This document shows, piece after piece, positions 39,248 through 50,085 of a DNA stretch of 64,000 bases. Each line of letters starts with the position of its first letter. Positions within the stretch are counted from its first letter, which is position 1. Where the stretch lies: NCBI GenBank assembly GCA_000727475.1, contig KL647293.1, forward strand, positions 1,232,249 through 1,296,248, given 5' to 3'. The notes under the pieces were generated by a model that saw nothing but the letters and a program-made list of their open reading frames with translations, was not told where the DNA came from and searched no databases. Made by a program: the position numbers and the translations under genes. Origin of the DNA: Sarcocystis neurona. Taxonomy: Eukaryota; Apicomplexa; Conoidasida; Eucoccidiorida; Sarcocystidae.

Positions 39248-39703
39248 GTGTATGCCGCCGCGGCCGCACCACGTTCATACCCTTACTTGCCCGTGCGTCA
39301 AGCATCCTTCAGAGTGTCTCTGTATGAGGAAGAGAAGTACGAATACGTTGACGGACTGCCTGAGGAAACGTGTATTACTTTTCATGGGGCAGGGAAACGA
39401 TCTGCTACTCGGCTAGGCCTAACGTGGCATCACAATGCATGCACACCTACATTTTTGGAACTTGTAGGCACATTGCAGACGCAACTGTGTGGCCATCAAA
39501 CACGTGTGATGCTTGTACTTACACGCCGGTGTGCGCGTGTTTCCCACTCCCTTCGAAGGCAGTGTAGTGCCAGTAAAACATTGTGTCCCCCTGAAGTCGC
39601 AGGTGGATCGACTATCGAACCCTACATCGAAAGTGAACAGTCTACCTACACTTCAAGAAGTGGCAACATATCCTCGCCGAACCATATAGTCACACGTGCC
39701 TGA
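39248..39703 (+). CDS. Possible orphan exon or gene relic
   Basis: An open frame of 151 codons. The first third (RVSLYEEEKYEYVDGLPEE, then CITFHGAGKR) has protein-like composition without low complexity; the rest looks random. No family recognised and no convincing splice partners. It may be a relic or chance. Confidence 0.2.
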   Translation: MYAAAAAPRSYPYLPVRQASFRVSLYEEEKYEYVDGLPEETCITFHGAGKRSATRLGLTWHHNACTPTFLELVGTLQTQLCGHQTRVMLVLTRRCARVSHSLRRQCSASKTLCPPEVAGGSTIEPYIESEQSTYTSRSGNISSPNHIVTRA

Positions 39704-39738
39704 GTCTCTACTTTCGGCTCTAGTCACCGCAGTTTCTA

Positions 39739-40047
39739 GTGCTCTCCACGTTGGTCCTGTTTGTAGCTCACCATTCTACTGTCACCGAAACACAGTTCCA
39801 AACCAATGCTTTCCCCTCCATCTGGGGACAGTTGGCCCCACAGAATGTTGGCGTTATCAAAAATATGGGCAGCGCCTTAGTACCACGTGGCGTGACGCAT
39901 TGTGCGGTACAGTTTGGCTCCTACTCTTACGGCAGCATGCATGGCGCGACGAAGAAGCTACGGTGCATCGGAGTGTCTTCCGTGCGTGCAGCTGTGGGCA
40001 GCGTTCGGAAAGACGAACCGCAGCGACGAGGTCAATTATGTGACTAA
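39739..40047 (+). CDS. Possible orphan exon
   Basis: An open frame with an acceptor-like ACACAG at 39795, followed by FQTNAFPSIWGQLAPQNVGV and GSYSYGSMHGATKK. The composition is protein-like and not repetitive, but no homologue is recognised and no partner exons were found. Confidence 0.22.
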   Translation: MLSTLVLFVAHHSTVTETQFQTNAFPSIWGQLAPQNVGVIKNMGSALVPRGVTHCAVQFGSYSYGSMHGATKKLRCIGVSSVRAAVGSVRKDEPQRRGQLCD

Positions 40048-40442
40048 CGCGTACAGTACCGCGACGCGTACAGTACCGCGTCTTTTCCGCTCTTCTGGGA
40101 TCAACGCTTCTTGCTGAGGGGAGTACGCCCGAAACAGCAGCACGTGCTTCACTTCGTAGGGTCACCCTCCTGTGTTCCACGCGCTCTGCTGAGTCCATCC
40201 TCTATCCATGCGTACCTATGCACACGGTGTACATATGCGTATATATGCAGTTCTGCAGCATATACTACATGGTAACGTCAGGCGCTGCAGTTACGTGTTG
40301 TACATGTATATATCGTACCCAAGCATTGTCCTGTGTCACTCCTGACGGACTGTAAGACTCGGCGTGTGTACCTCCGACGAACCCGTGTGTGCATGCGTGT
40401 TTTGTAGGCAGCAGAGGTCCTCCACTCTGTTGTGAATACTGG

Positions 40443-40877
40443 TTATCGCAACACAATACCACGAGCACTCCGGCGTTTCTTCGGGACGCACCGCTCTCGA
40501 CGCCGTTTCACGTCTTGGCTACGGGACTGACTGGGTGACACGAAGTACGAGGAAGCGCACACCCTGCAACCGTTTCGGTCTAATGCAGATGTGCACACAC
40601 ACTCAAGTATGTGCGTTCGGCAATGTACAGATTTAACTCGGACATACGCCTTGTAAACACGTACGTGCACACGGAAACCTTCGGTAATTGCAGGTACTCC
40701 ACACATCAGAGATACTTCACTGGATCTTATTTCATGTCTCCATGTGCCAAATCTGATTTTTTCTAACCATCGCTGGGCAAACATGAACTGAGTAATATCC
40801 TTTTCTGTTGGTCGTCTTCCAGCGCGACAAAGTATTCTTTCCACTGATCCATCTATCATCATGTGCACGACGTGCAC
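40443..40877 (-). CDS. Possible orphan ORF
   Basis: 144 codons from an ATG on the minus strand. RRPTEKDITQFMFAQRWLEK is the most protein-like part. A GT donor-like site follows the codons RSSE. No family recognised. Confidence 0.18.
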   Translation of the reverse strand: MHVVHMMIDGSVERILCRAGRRPTEKDITQFMFAQRWLEKIRFGTWRHEIRSSEVSLMCGVPAITEGFRVHVRVYKAYVRVKSVHCRTHILECVCTSALDRNGCRVCASSYFVSPSQSRSQDVKRRRERCVPKKRRSARGIVLR

Positions 40878-41313
40878 GTCGGCCTCTCAGCTTTCCTCTC
40901 TTCTTCTATCGATTTCAGTGCTAGTACAACGTTAATCATACCTTTGTTTTCACACGCGCACTCAGGGAGGCCTGCAAGCGTTACAGTGCTCCACAGTCGA
41001 ATACATATACACACGTGTGTACATTTGTATAGCTCCGCTGGTGTTGAGCTTCTCGCGCACGTGGGTGTATACAGTATATCTCTGCCACTAGTTTCTGCTG
41101 TTTCAGCAGACTTCCAAAATAATTTTAATTGGAAATTACATGACTAACCAGTATTGCCTCGTTTAGACAACACTACTTGCTCGGAGCGGCATCACCCCCA
41201 CTCCGCAGCCACGAGGTCTGAGCTCCATGATCTGCACGAATAAGCGCCACTTGCTTTACGCAGAATCATCCGCTCTAAGCGCCATCATCTGCCCTAAGCG
41301 GTCTCGTCTACTC

Positions 41314-41541
41314 TCAACAGCACCATCTGCTCTGTTTCTTTGCAGCTAGGAGTTTTGTGCGGGCGTGTTCGTCTTCAGGAGATATTCGCATGGGCGCAAT
41401 GCACGCAGCAGGATTCAACATGCCGTACGGATCGTAGTAGCAGGGGCCGGGCAGCGTGGGCAGTTTCACCGTGTAGAAGGGCGCGTGTGCAGCAGGTGCA
41501 CCTGCAGCAGGGTAATACATCGGGGATGCCCCTGCCCTGTA
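41314..41541 (-). CDS. Ala/Pro-rich orphan protein, last exon
   Basis: 75 codons plus stop, after GTGTCTTTCCAG. It is rich in Pro, Tyr and Ala, then a charged helix and the terminal SRWCC. Confidence 0.65.
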   Translation of the reverse strand, partial: YRAGASPMYYPAAGAPAAHAPFYTVKLPTLPGPCYYDPYGMLNPAACIAPMRISPEDEHARTKLLAAKKQSRWCC

Positions 41542-43228
41542 CTGGAAAGACACAGGATCAGCAAAATCACAACACCAACGTTGCAAGTGATAAACTGCGG
41601 ATCAGCCCTTCGTAGTGTGCAGACGACACAATGCCACGGGACCAGCCGCCACAATGACGAAAGCACACGCAGTCGCTTCACCTGCTAGCGCGTAGGCGTT
41701 TATTTACGAGTCAGTGAAGGGAAGGGTGCACACCAGTACAGGGTAAAAAACATGTGCGCATCATTAGGTGGACGACTCAGAGTTCTTTTGTACATCTCTT
41801 TGCGCGGATACTCCAAACACTGAGGACACGTATACCACAGTAGATCCCGTCACTGCACGACTCTTGCATCGAAACCCTCCCATGGAGCCCCGTCGCTTTA
41901 GACCACGTGTGTCGGTGCCTCATTCCTGAGACCCGCTGTGTGTTCCTGGGTGTGCGCTCTACGCGAGGCCCTTTTAAAGGGGCGTTCACCATTCTAAACT
42001 CCTGTTACTCCAGTATTGGTGTTTAAGTTAGCGGCTCACCACTTTTCTCGCGCTGTGTATACGTTGACGAATGTTCGTCGTGTGGGGCTGCTCTTTATGC
42101 GCTTTCATTGTGCTGCTAGACATACAAGCTGCAGGACATACGTTCTGATACGTTTCGGTACATCTGTTGCTGCACGGTCCTGGAGAAAACTTGTCTCCTT
42201 CACTCAGCTCACGACTACGTTTCGACTTAGTACAAAATGTCGCGCTTTCCCTCGGTACCGCCTTGAAAAAAGTTATGAAAGAGCTCTCCTTGGATGTTAG
42301 AATTACATTGTGGCGGTTCACGTGTAACTTTTTTTCTGATGTCTGGTTACCGTACTGCTGACGAAAAACCACTGCCGCGCTGTGTAAACTGTAGTTGCTC
42401 TGCAGCGTAGGAGGGAAAAGTCGAGACGTCCATTACATTGAACTGGACGTCATCTTTTCCCCCGGACTGCTTTAAGCAGAGGTGAAAATGTATACTTCCC
42501 CGTATCTCTCGCTTGGAGGTGGAGGACTTTTTTTTCTGGTGGAAAAGTACACTAATCTACCGAATGGAATGTACAGGTGCGCACGTAGGTTTAATTGAGG
42601 GTCGGGCGGACTCCTCCTTCCCTGACAAGCTCGTCCTGTTGTACATCTTCCTTAGCACTCCAGCAGAAAGAATACTCTCCCTTACTATTATAGAACGCAC
42701 GCACCGGCTACCCTGTCCTGCTCCGTTATCGCTGAAAGCCTTTGACGGACGGTAGTCTGTAACTGTGCGGAGCAGCACAGTTCATCTGTGTGTGCGTGAT
42801 TGCAGTATTTGCTTGTTTCTGCGCTTACTGATGAAGGTACGGAACCGTGGAGTGCGTACGGGGAGCCGAATCCCGGATACATGGCATGTTGCTGCGCAAT
42901 CGCTGCTGCTTGGACCGCAGCAGGATCAACGGGTTGCCCAGTTGTTACAGCGTGGTACACCGGAGATGGAGTTCTGCTGGTATCACCAGCTGCAGTAACA
43001 GTACCAGGAGGAGCAACTGTTTCTACGGGCCCGGATGGTATATTCGATGGTGCAGCTGCGTTAGCCGCAGTTTGGGCCAGTGTAGTTGCTGCCACTGCGC
43101 TGTTGGTTTCTGCGCTGGGAGCGGCAGAGGCTTCTTGCTGCTCCGTCGCACCAGCGGGGGCCTGGTAGGCCTCTGCAGCAGGAAGTGCCATATTCGGGTA
43201 TACTATTTCTACTCCGTAGGAATTGAAG
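41314..43228 (-). CDS. Ala/Pro-rich orphan protein ending in Cys-Cys (5' end unresolved)
   Basis: Two minus-strand exons (43228-42829 and 41541-41314) join phase 0 to phase 0 through a 1.3-kb intron with GTAAGC and CTTTCCAG. The product has an Ala/Pro/Thr-rich, probably disordered N-terminal part (YGVEIVYPNMALPAAEAYQ, then AAVQAAAIAQQHAMYPG). A Tyr/Pro-rich C-terminal part follows (YYPAAGAPAAHAPFY, PTLPGPCYYDPYGMLNP, SPEDEHARTKLL) and the chain ends SRWCC. No signal peptide or membrane segment is seen. The terminal cysteines could be lipidated, as in many apicomplexan pellicle proteins, but this is only inference. A strong pyrimidine tract before 43229 implies an upstream exon that I could not identify; alternatively translation starts at MALP (about 43190). 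Confidence 0.6.
41542..42828 (-). other. Intron of the Ala/Pro-rich gene
   Basis: 1.29 kb of mixed sequence without repeats or an evident exon. Confidence 0.5.
42829..43228 (-). CDS. Ala/Pro-rich orphan protein, internal exon
   Basis: 400 bases: one base completing a codon from an unseen exon, then 133 codons. The acceptor is a long CCTCCGTCTCCTTCC tract ending CGTCGCAG; the donor is TCA|GTAAGC. Ala/Thr/Pro-rich with AAAP and AAA patches. Confidence 0.6.
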
Positions 43229-45200
43229 CTGCGACGTGGGAGGAAGGAGACGGAGGATAGATATGCTGCGAAGTAGTGGCGGCCCTTCTTCAAATCCTTG
43301 TGCCGGAGGCGACAGAGCACAGGAGAAGCCTGTAGCAGGAGTCTCGCTAGTCGGAAGTACGAGGATTACTTATGACGAAAGGGCACGGATTATTGATTGG
43401 ACGCGGTGGGTTCTAACTTCCGAACCAGTGCCGCATTCTCTGATGAAAGAGACAGGAACACAAACAGAAAGTGATGGTGACCGTAGTCAGGCACCTCGGG
43501 TTTGTGCGGGACGGAATACTGCGGCAATTTTCTACATACGCTCTCTTCGCAGGAGGAGGAAAAACTTTTACTGAGACTTGTACTGCGCTAATGTGCGTCT
43601 CAGACAAAGAATGTTATTCCGAATGTGTGCCTCGTTGGCCCCACTCTGCTATCGTCCGTGTTGATTTTTTCTAGGCGTGCTCCTCCCTCTCGAAGCGGGT
43701 GCGCTGCACGGGGAGAGGGGATACGCAGTCTGATTCTCAGAACGGTGTAGATTTGTTACCTACAGTGAGCACGAGGAGCACACTCCTAAGGAAGTAAGGT
43801 TTACTGGGGGAAGAAGTGACGGGGACACGAAAATGGAAAGGAGTCAAGGCGCAGTGGCTTGACACGGTCGCACAGCCGGGAAGAACTCGCCCTGAAGTTG
43901 TTCGCTACCGCGGCTGAACGTGACGACAGGTAGCTCAACGCTGTCGCAGCGGAAGCAGCAGCAACGCCGAGAACAGCTGCAGTCGTAGCACATCCATTAA
44001 CACGAACAGCGGCAATAAATGGCTTTTTGTGTTGCCCTTCACCCCCTGCACGACTGGGCGGAGCTGCACGTCACTAGCTAGATGGGGGCGTTGGCAGCTC
44101 AGCACATCGCCTGGACGGATCGGTCAGCAGGAACAGAGAAGGAAGGACTAGCAACCTCCACACAACAAGTGGCGGCGTAGAGCTACACGTGCTACAGTAC
44201 AAGCTCATCCACAGAAGCACCACTGGGTTTCAGGGTACCGTCGACAATGGCGACAGCGCCCGCACTCGACGCTTGACGACAGCCAGCCCCATCGACCCGA
44301 CCCTCGAGCACCCCAGATCCACACCAGCAGCTGCAGAACATAGAGCGGCTCGAGCAGAGTCAGCGGTAGCAGGAGCAGCAGCAACGGCGAAAGCGCACGA
44401 CGGTAGAGCCGCTCCCGCGGGTGCACTGTGCAAGGGCGACACTCCGCACGACCGCGAGCACGAACTGCAGATTGGTGAGGAAAAAGCGCAGCAGTACACG
44501 TACGACGTTGCTGACGAAGCAGCAACACAGCCGGAGGCGGCAGCAACGAAGCACAGTTTGAAGTGATGAGGACAGATAGAAGAGCATCAATTCTCATTAC
44601 CACGTCGCGCGGTCACGCCCACGGAGAGACTTGAAGGTACAGAGAGTGTCTGCGTACGCCGTTAGCGCAAACCGTGCAACGACGCGCACCACATCGGTAC
44701 TTGCGTGCCCGCCGACGATGACACGGCGCATACAATTTTCAGTGTGTGGCCATGCTTGACCAGCGCTATCTAGATGTCGCACAAAACCCCAGCCGAGGGT
44801 CTGCAAGCCTGCAGCACTTTATACTGTATGAAGTGAAGCATTTCTATTGATTCCGCTGTCGATGAATGCATGATTCTCTCAACTGCAGAGAAAATATTTA
44901 AGTGGTAGCAAGAGTAAAGCAGTGTCTCCGTGGGAGAGTACGCTCACGCAGATTGAAGCCTTGGAACGAAATGGGCACAGGAGAGAAATAGAACTCCCTC
45001 AGCCCTGAGGACTCCTACCAGAACATCGCTGTTGTTCTTGCTGGTGCACCGGCTGTTGCCGTGCGTGGGGTGTGTCGGTATAGCATTGCTGGGGCTGCAA
45101 TTGATGCTGCTGCTGCTGCTGGCTTTTTTATTGCGCACGCCGCAGCAGAGGCTACTTATGCAGCTGTCACAGCTGCAAGAGCACCAGTAATAACCACAGC
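43229..45200. other. Intergenic, with weak coding candidates
   Basis: Mixed sequence with scattered AGC triplets at 43940-43980 and 44330-44540. The 5' exon of the minus-strand Ala/Pro-rich gene is expected somewhere here. Confidence 0.4.
44189..44566 (+). CDS. Hypothetical Ala-rich ORF
   Basis: A 125-codon frame ending in TGA. It is Ala/Glu/Thr-rich (AEHRAARAESAVAGAAA, then GEEKAQQYTYDVADEA) in the CAG orientation typical of exons here. No signal peptide, membrane segment or family recognised. The start is uncertain. Confidence 0.3.
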   Translation: MLQYKLIHRSTTGFQGTVDNGDSARTRRLTTASPIDPTLEHPRSTPAAAEHRAARAESAVAGAAATAKAHDGRAAPAGALCKGDTPHDREHELQIGEEKAQQYTYDVADEAATQPEAAATKHSLK

Positions 45201-45204
45201 TGCA

Positions 45205-45296
45205 GCACCAGCGGCAGCATGAGCGGCAGCACCAGCGGCAGCACCAGCGGCAGCACCAGCGGCAGCACCAGCGGCAGCACCAGCGTCAGCACCAGC
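45205..45296. repeat. 12-bp minisatellite
   Basis: About seven to eight near-perfect copies of a GCGGCAGCACCA-type unit. It would read Thr-Ser-Gly-Ser on + or Gly-Ala-Ala-Ala on -. No supported gene encloses it. Confidence 0.85.
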
Positions 45297-48200
45297 TGGC
45301 CGTGCTGCTTCAGAACCTGCCAACTGCAACAACAGCAGCTCCACCCGTTCCTTCCTAGGCCTGACCCGTGCAGCACAATGACCACCTCAGCAGCAGCACA
45401 AATGGCAGATCCAGGAACTCTCTTCCTGGTACTGTGTCTGCCACGAGGAGGGACCAACCTATATATCTGCTGTGGTGCTAGTGCGCCCCTCTGTCGCATC
45501 GATTAAATGAGGGCAGTCCTCATTCTCCGGCGGACGACAGTGAGCATTAATGTATCCAGATATGCACGTACATGGTGTGCATTGCACTATAATGCCCATA
45601 TAGGGGTGAAGTGTGTCGCAAGAGGACCCCCCCAACATGTTACAAGCAGATGTACGTAAACAGTTCCGTGCATATATTCATCGCGACGAACACACACTAC
45701 AAAAAATACTGCACCTAGCTAACGCTGTTGGTGTAGCTTTTTGTGAAACGGGAGGCGCCCTTCTGCCACGCGTGTAACTATAATAATTGAATGCAACTCT
45801 GAAATGTTAGGTAGCTTGAGCTTTTGTAAGCGTGCTCCTTGGTAGGAGAAGCGATCGTTCACGTGATCACGTCGTGCGTTCGGGCCTGAGCGAATGTACT
45901 GGTTCGGGACTACAAAATCACACGGACAGGGTTGAAGTGTACGTATGTAGGTATATGTGTGTCAGTGGACCTTCTACAGAGATAACTAAACAGGGGAGTG
46001 TGAACCTATGCCACAACTGTATGCAAGCAGAGGGGGTAACACTGTAGGCAACCTCTGTTCAGGTGCGAACCCTTTCTTCAGCCGTAGGGCTTTGTGTCAA
46101 ACACGCAGGAGAAAACTCTACATGCTGGTATACATACACTTGGGTACTACGAATTTAATAGGTTGCTGTATGTTTGTACCCACCTTTTTTGCGTGTGTTG
46201 TATGTATATAAATACACATGTGTACACAAGTGTGCGTAACAGATCTGAGGACGTAACGCCTGAAAGATGATGACAGATCACCAGTCATGAAGGTGATGTG
46301 GTAATGAGTACGTGTAAAGGCTTCCAGCCGTGCTTTGCATTGAGCGTATCTTCCAACCAGCCAACGGTTTCACCGCTCACCTCAAGAGGTGCATGTAGAC
46401 CAAGCGCGGGACGACTCTAGCGCACGTGGCAGAAGAAAATCAGCCCACGAAATGCACAGGTGTGCAAGAAACGCGCACGCAGTAACGAAGGAATTTTCAC
46501 TGTGCTGAAGACACACGCAACATAGAGCACTTGTGTTTCGACAAGTGTATCTGTGTTTGCGTAGTGGGCGTTGAAGGGTTGCGTTGAGAGGCACGGATGC
46601 CTTATGATTCTCTCTCCTGAAATGACTACTATGATCTCGCGCACCTGGGAATAGTGAACTGTCGCTCTCTTGTAAAGATCTGTGTATAGGGAACTATTCA
46701 GATTCCATGTTAACGTGCAAGTTTGCACAGAAGGCCTGCAGAAGTACTCTGCCGTACGTGAGTGCCCCTGCATATCCAAGTATGTCTCTATTGACACTTG
46801 TGAGGATCTGTGTCCATATATATGCATACATATGTATGAACATATCCGTACGTGTCGTCAGTCAGACACTGAAGAAGCTCTAAAAGCCAAATGGACTTTA
46901 TCGGTGTGTAAGCCCCGTCAGGGCTGCTCGTTCCGTTGTGTGTCCGCAGCTTGCCATGCCTGTACAGCGGTTCACGAGGTGTATTTCCTTTCCGTGTGTT
47001 TGTACGTAAATATGGGTGAGGAAGTACGCGGCATTTCTGCACTTCTGCTTCTATCCTTTTTCTTATTTGGTACGAGGAATGTGGCCCGATAGGACATACA
47101 TTTTTTTTGGTCTTCACTGCTGTGGCTCCTCGATGCTTCTCCGTGCAATTATGATAGAAAAAAAATCTTATACTGCTTCCGAGCGCGCCTAATCGTTCTC
47201 CTGTATGCCCCTGGGGCCAGCCGCTAACTACGCATTTTCATATTGTGTGTTCCCCCTACACAAATACACGGAAGGGACACAGCGGCTTTTGGCCTTTGCT
47301 TCTTCCATCTTACGCCCCAGCCGTACCGGTGTTGCGGCAAGCGCACTACAGCGCATAAAAACACACAGGCAAATATAGGCGCGTAGCCAGCTGAGCATTT
47401 TCTACACAAGCTGGAAACCATAGCGACTGATCAAACGGTGCAAGGTCTTGCTCAAGACGTCCTTTCGTGTCACCGCAGCAACCACGCTTAGTAGTGGAAA
47501 GCTGCTCTCCATGTTGGTGGGCTTTGTGTCGTTGAGTGTAAAAGTGTGGGCATGTACAGACTAAGGCTGCAGAAAGTTGTGGAGAGTTGAACTACCACGT
47601 AGAACTGCGTGTGCGTATGCAATTCTATGTCTATGTGTGTATCCGCACATACGTGTCCGTCTTTTCGCCCACGGAAAGTAGAAAACAAGTACTATCCTAC
47701 GCGGAAAACCTAAAAATCTATACGCTCTTTGTTAGTGTGGCGGCGGCATGCCTCCACAACAATAGAGTTGTTAGCCAGCATCTCCCGTACTCTCGCGTAC
47801 GTGAGTGGGAGCTTTTCTCCCCACTGAAACGCAGGGAGGCGGCGCTAGAACACACAACAGCTAACGAGATCAGTATACGTGACCGTTCAGCTGAATGCAG
47901 CCAGCAGAGAGTGAGTTACGCGCACTTGCGTACAGGCGGTAGGTACACATCTTTACATATATATATATATATACACACATACATATCAGTTTATAGTTTG
48001 TTTGCAAGCAGATACGGGGCGGCTACACACACGCGTTAGGAGCAGACACATCTATGTATATGTTTTGTTTTACATGGGTAATGTGTGTATCTTTCAAGCC
48101 GTGCTGTACCTGTGTATACATATTTCGTATGCCTCTGAAGACCCTTCTTCGGTACTTTCGAGAGAAAGGGCTTCTCCCCTGCTCTGCAGTATTCCTTTCT

Positions 48201-49317
48201 CCTCCCCGCAGAAACATCAGGCATTCCGTGGCCGGCAGGAAGAAGAGCATCCTTTCGTTGGCCCTAAAACCGGACCACACTTGGTGGGTTTCTGGTGCTA
48301 CCTACTGTAGAGTGGAGGCGTTTTCCTTTCAGCTGTGTACATCAATATTGAAGGGGAGCACGTATTCGCGTGTCAGTCCGCCGTGTCCTAAGCGGTGCTT
48401 CCCCCCGCACAGCGAGCGACAGAACTAAGACCCCAGCGTTCGCCTATACAGTTCACGGTGAAGCTCGTAGAGAACCCCGTGGAGCACTCGTGCGAATATA
48501 AACATATGCGGACATATATATATATATACATATATATATACATATATTGTCAATCAAACGCAGAAACCCGTTATTTGGGCGCACGCATAGACGCGTGCAC
48601 AGAGATACGTAGCGATACAGGTGAAAGGTGTCACTACACAAGAAAGCCACGGGTGGATAAGTACGAAAGCTTGTACACACACCGATTGGCGCACACTTAC
48701 GTACTACGTACTGTTTTACGTTATTTTTCATGATGCTACGCTTTCTGTTGCTCGCGATCGTACCATCGTTTCCAGTATTCCATACAAGAGACTTCCAATC
48801 GTAAATATTAAGGGATCTTGTTTCATTCTTATCTGCCGCTGCCGCATAGTTCTCTCATAAAACACGGAAGGAAGGGGTTTAGACGGCCTGAGCACATCCG
48901 TCCGCCGCGTCGTCCAAATAGGTCGTAGAAACACTTTAGGTGCGACCGTGCACCAACCATCAACGAAGTTTTGCGTCTATATATGTGTAGTACCAGTACA
49001 CGTATTCCTTCCAACGCAGCATCTTTCGTGTGCATGACAATCACATACGCGTATATGTATCAACTTCTCCACGTGTACACACACGGACGGAGAAGCTTTG
49101 CACACAATATATAAGCTACGTACAGCTGTGTTTGTCTTCATATATGTTTGCGCACGTAGAAGCCTGCGTACGGATATACGTGGCTTGATGTGTGAAAGTA
49201 GAAAGAGTGAGAAGAGGAGAAAATGAGACACAAAGAAAAATACGACACAGCGTTTGAAAGGTGCGCCCGTCATCATCCGTAGACGGGAACATCCAAATGC
49301 ACGTCCGCATACGGTGC

Positions 49318-49425
49318 AACTGCCTACTCACTCATGAATAAACATACAAGTGCACCTATATATTTCTATGTATATATATGTATAAATACATATCCATATT
49401 CTTCTCTGTTGTGGTACGCACTTCA
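49318..49425. repeat. Direct repeat copy A
   Basis: A segment of about 100 bp starting CTGCCTACTCACTCATG and ending in CATATCCATATTC(T/C)TCTC. It recurs at about 49987-50085 with roughly one mismatch in six to eight bases. Confidence 0.75.
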
Positions 49426-49986
49426 AATTCAACACGTAAAATTGCGTGCGTGCTTCTCTCCAGGTGTTTGCATCTACATTGAGAAGCTTTTCTCTCTACA
49501 TTTGTTTATGTGTATATATATATATATAAATATGTATACATATATATAGATACTTATACGTATGAATACTCTAAGCATGTCCACTTTGAAATCACCTCGG
49601 GGATGCAGTGTATACGTACGCAATTCACACGCGTCTACTACAAAAATGCTTTTTTGTTCAAATAAAGTACAAGCAGGCGCCTGCGCAGCAGCAGCAAATG
49701 GTGGTGAAGGAAAACAGGTCGACGTCAAGCAGCAGAACTTCAGCCACCTTCGCAAACCACACAGCCAGGAAGGTCTGCATAAATTTGTACCTTACACAGA
49801 GAAAGAGGTTCTCAAGTGTCCCGTTTACTCGACTCGAGCCCACTTGTATCACCAGTAGCCGCTGCACGCTTAGCCGTCACAGCATTTATACTGGAACCCC
49901 TCCGCGGTATTGTACCGCTGCAGTTATACATATATATATACATATATATATATATACATACACGCGGTGGAATGCATCAACGGTTC

Positions 49987-50085
49987 ACCTGCCTACTCAC
50001 TCATGTACACACATACAAGTACACCTATATATGGATACGTATATATATACATACATATCCATATTCCTCTCCGTCGTGCTGTGCG
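49987..50085. repeat. Direct repeat copy B
   Basis: Second copy of the segment at 49318-49425, about 668 bp downstream in the same orientation. Confidence 0.75.

Larger units (their letters stand above)
37121..41313. other. Repeat-poor intergenic DNA
   Basis: More even composition, few microsatellites and no long CAG/CTG runs. No gene recognised. Two weak protein-like segments on + (39.25-39.42 kb and 39.80-40.0 kb) and one on - (40.44-40.88 kb) are listed separately. Confidence 0.55.
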
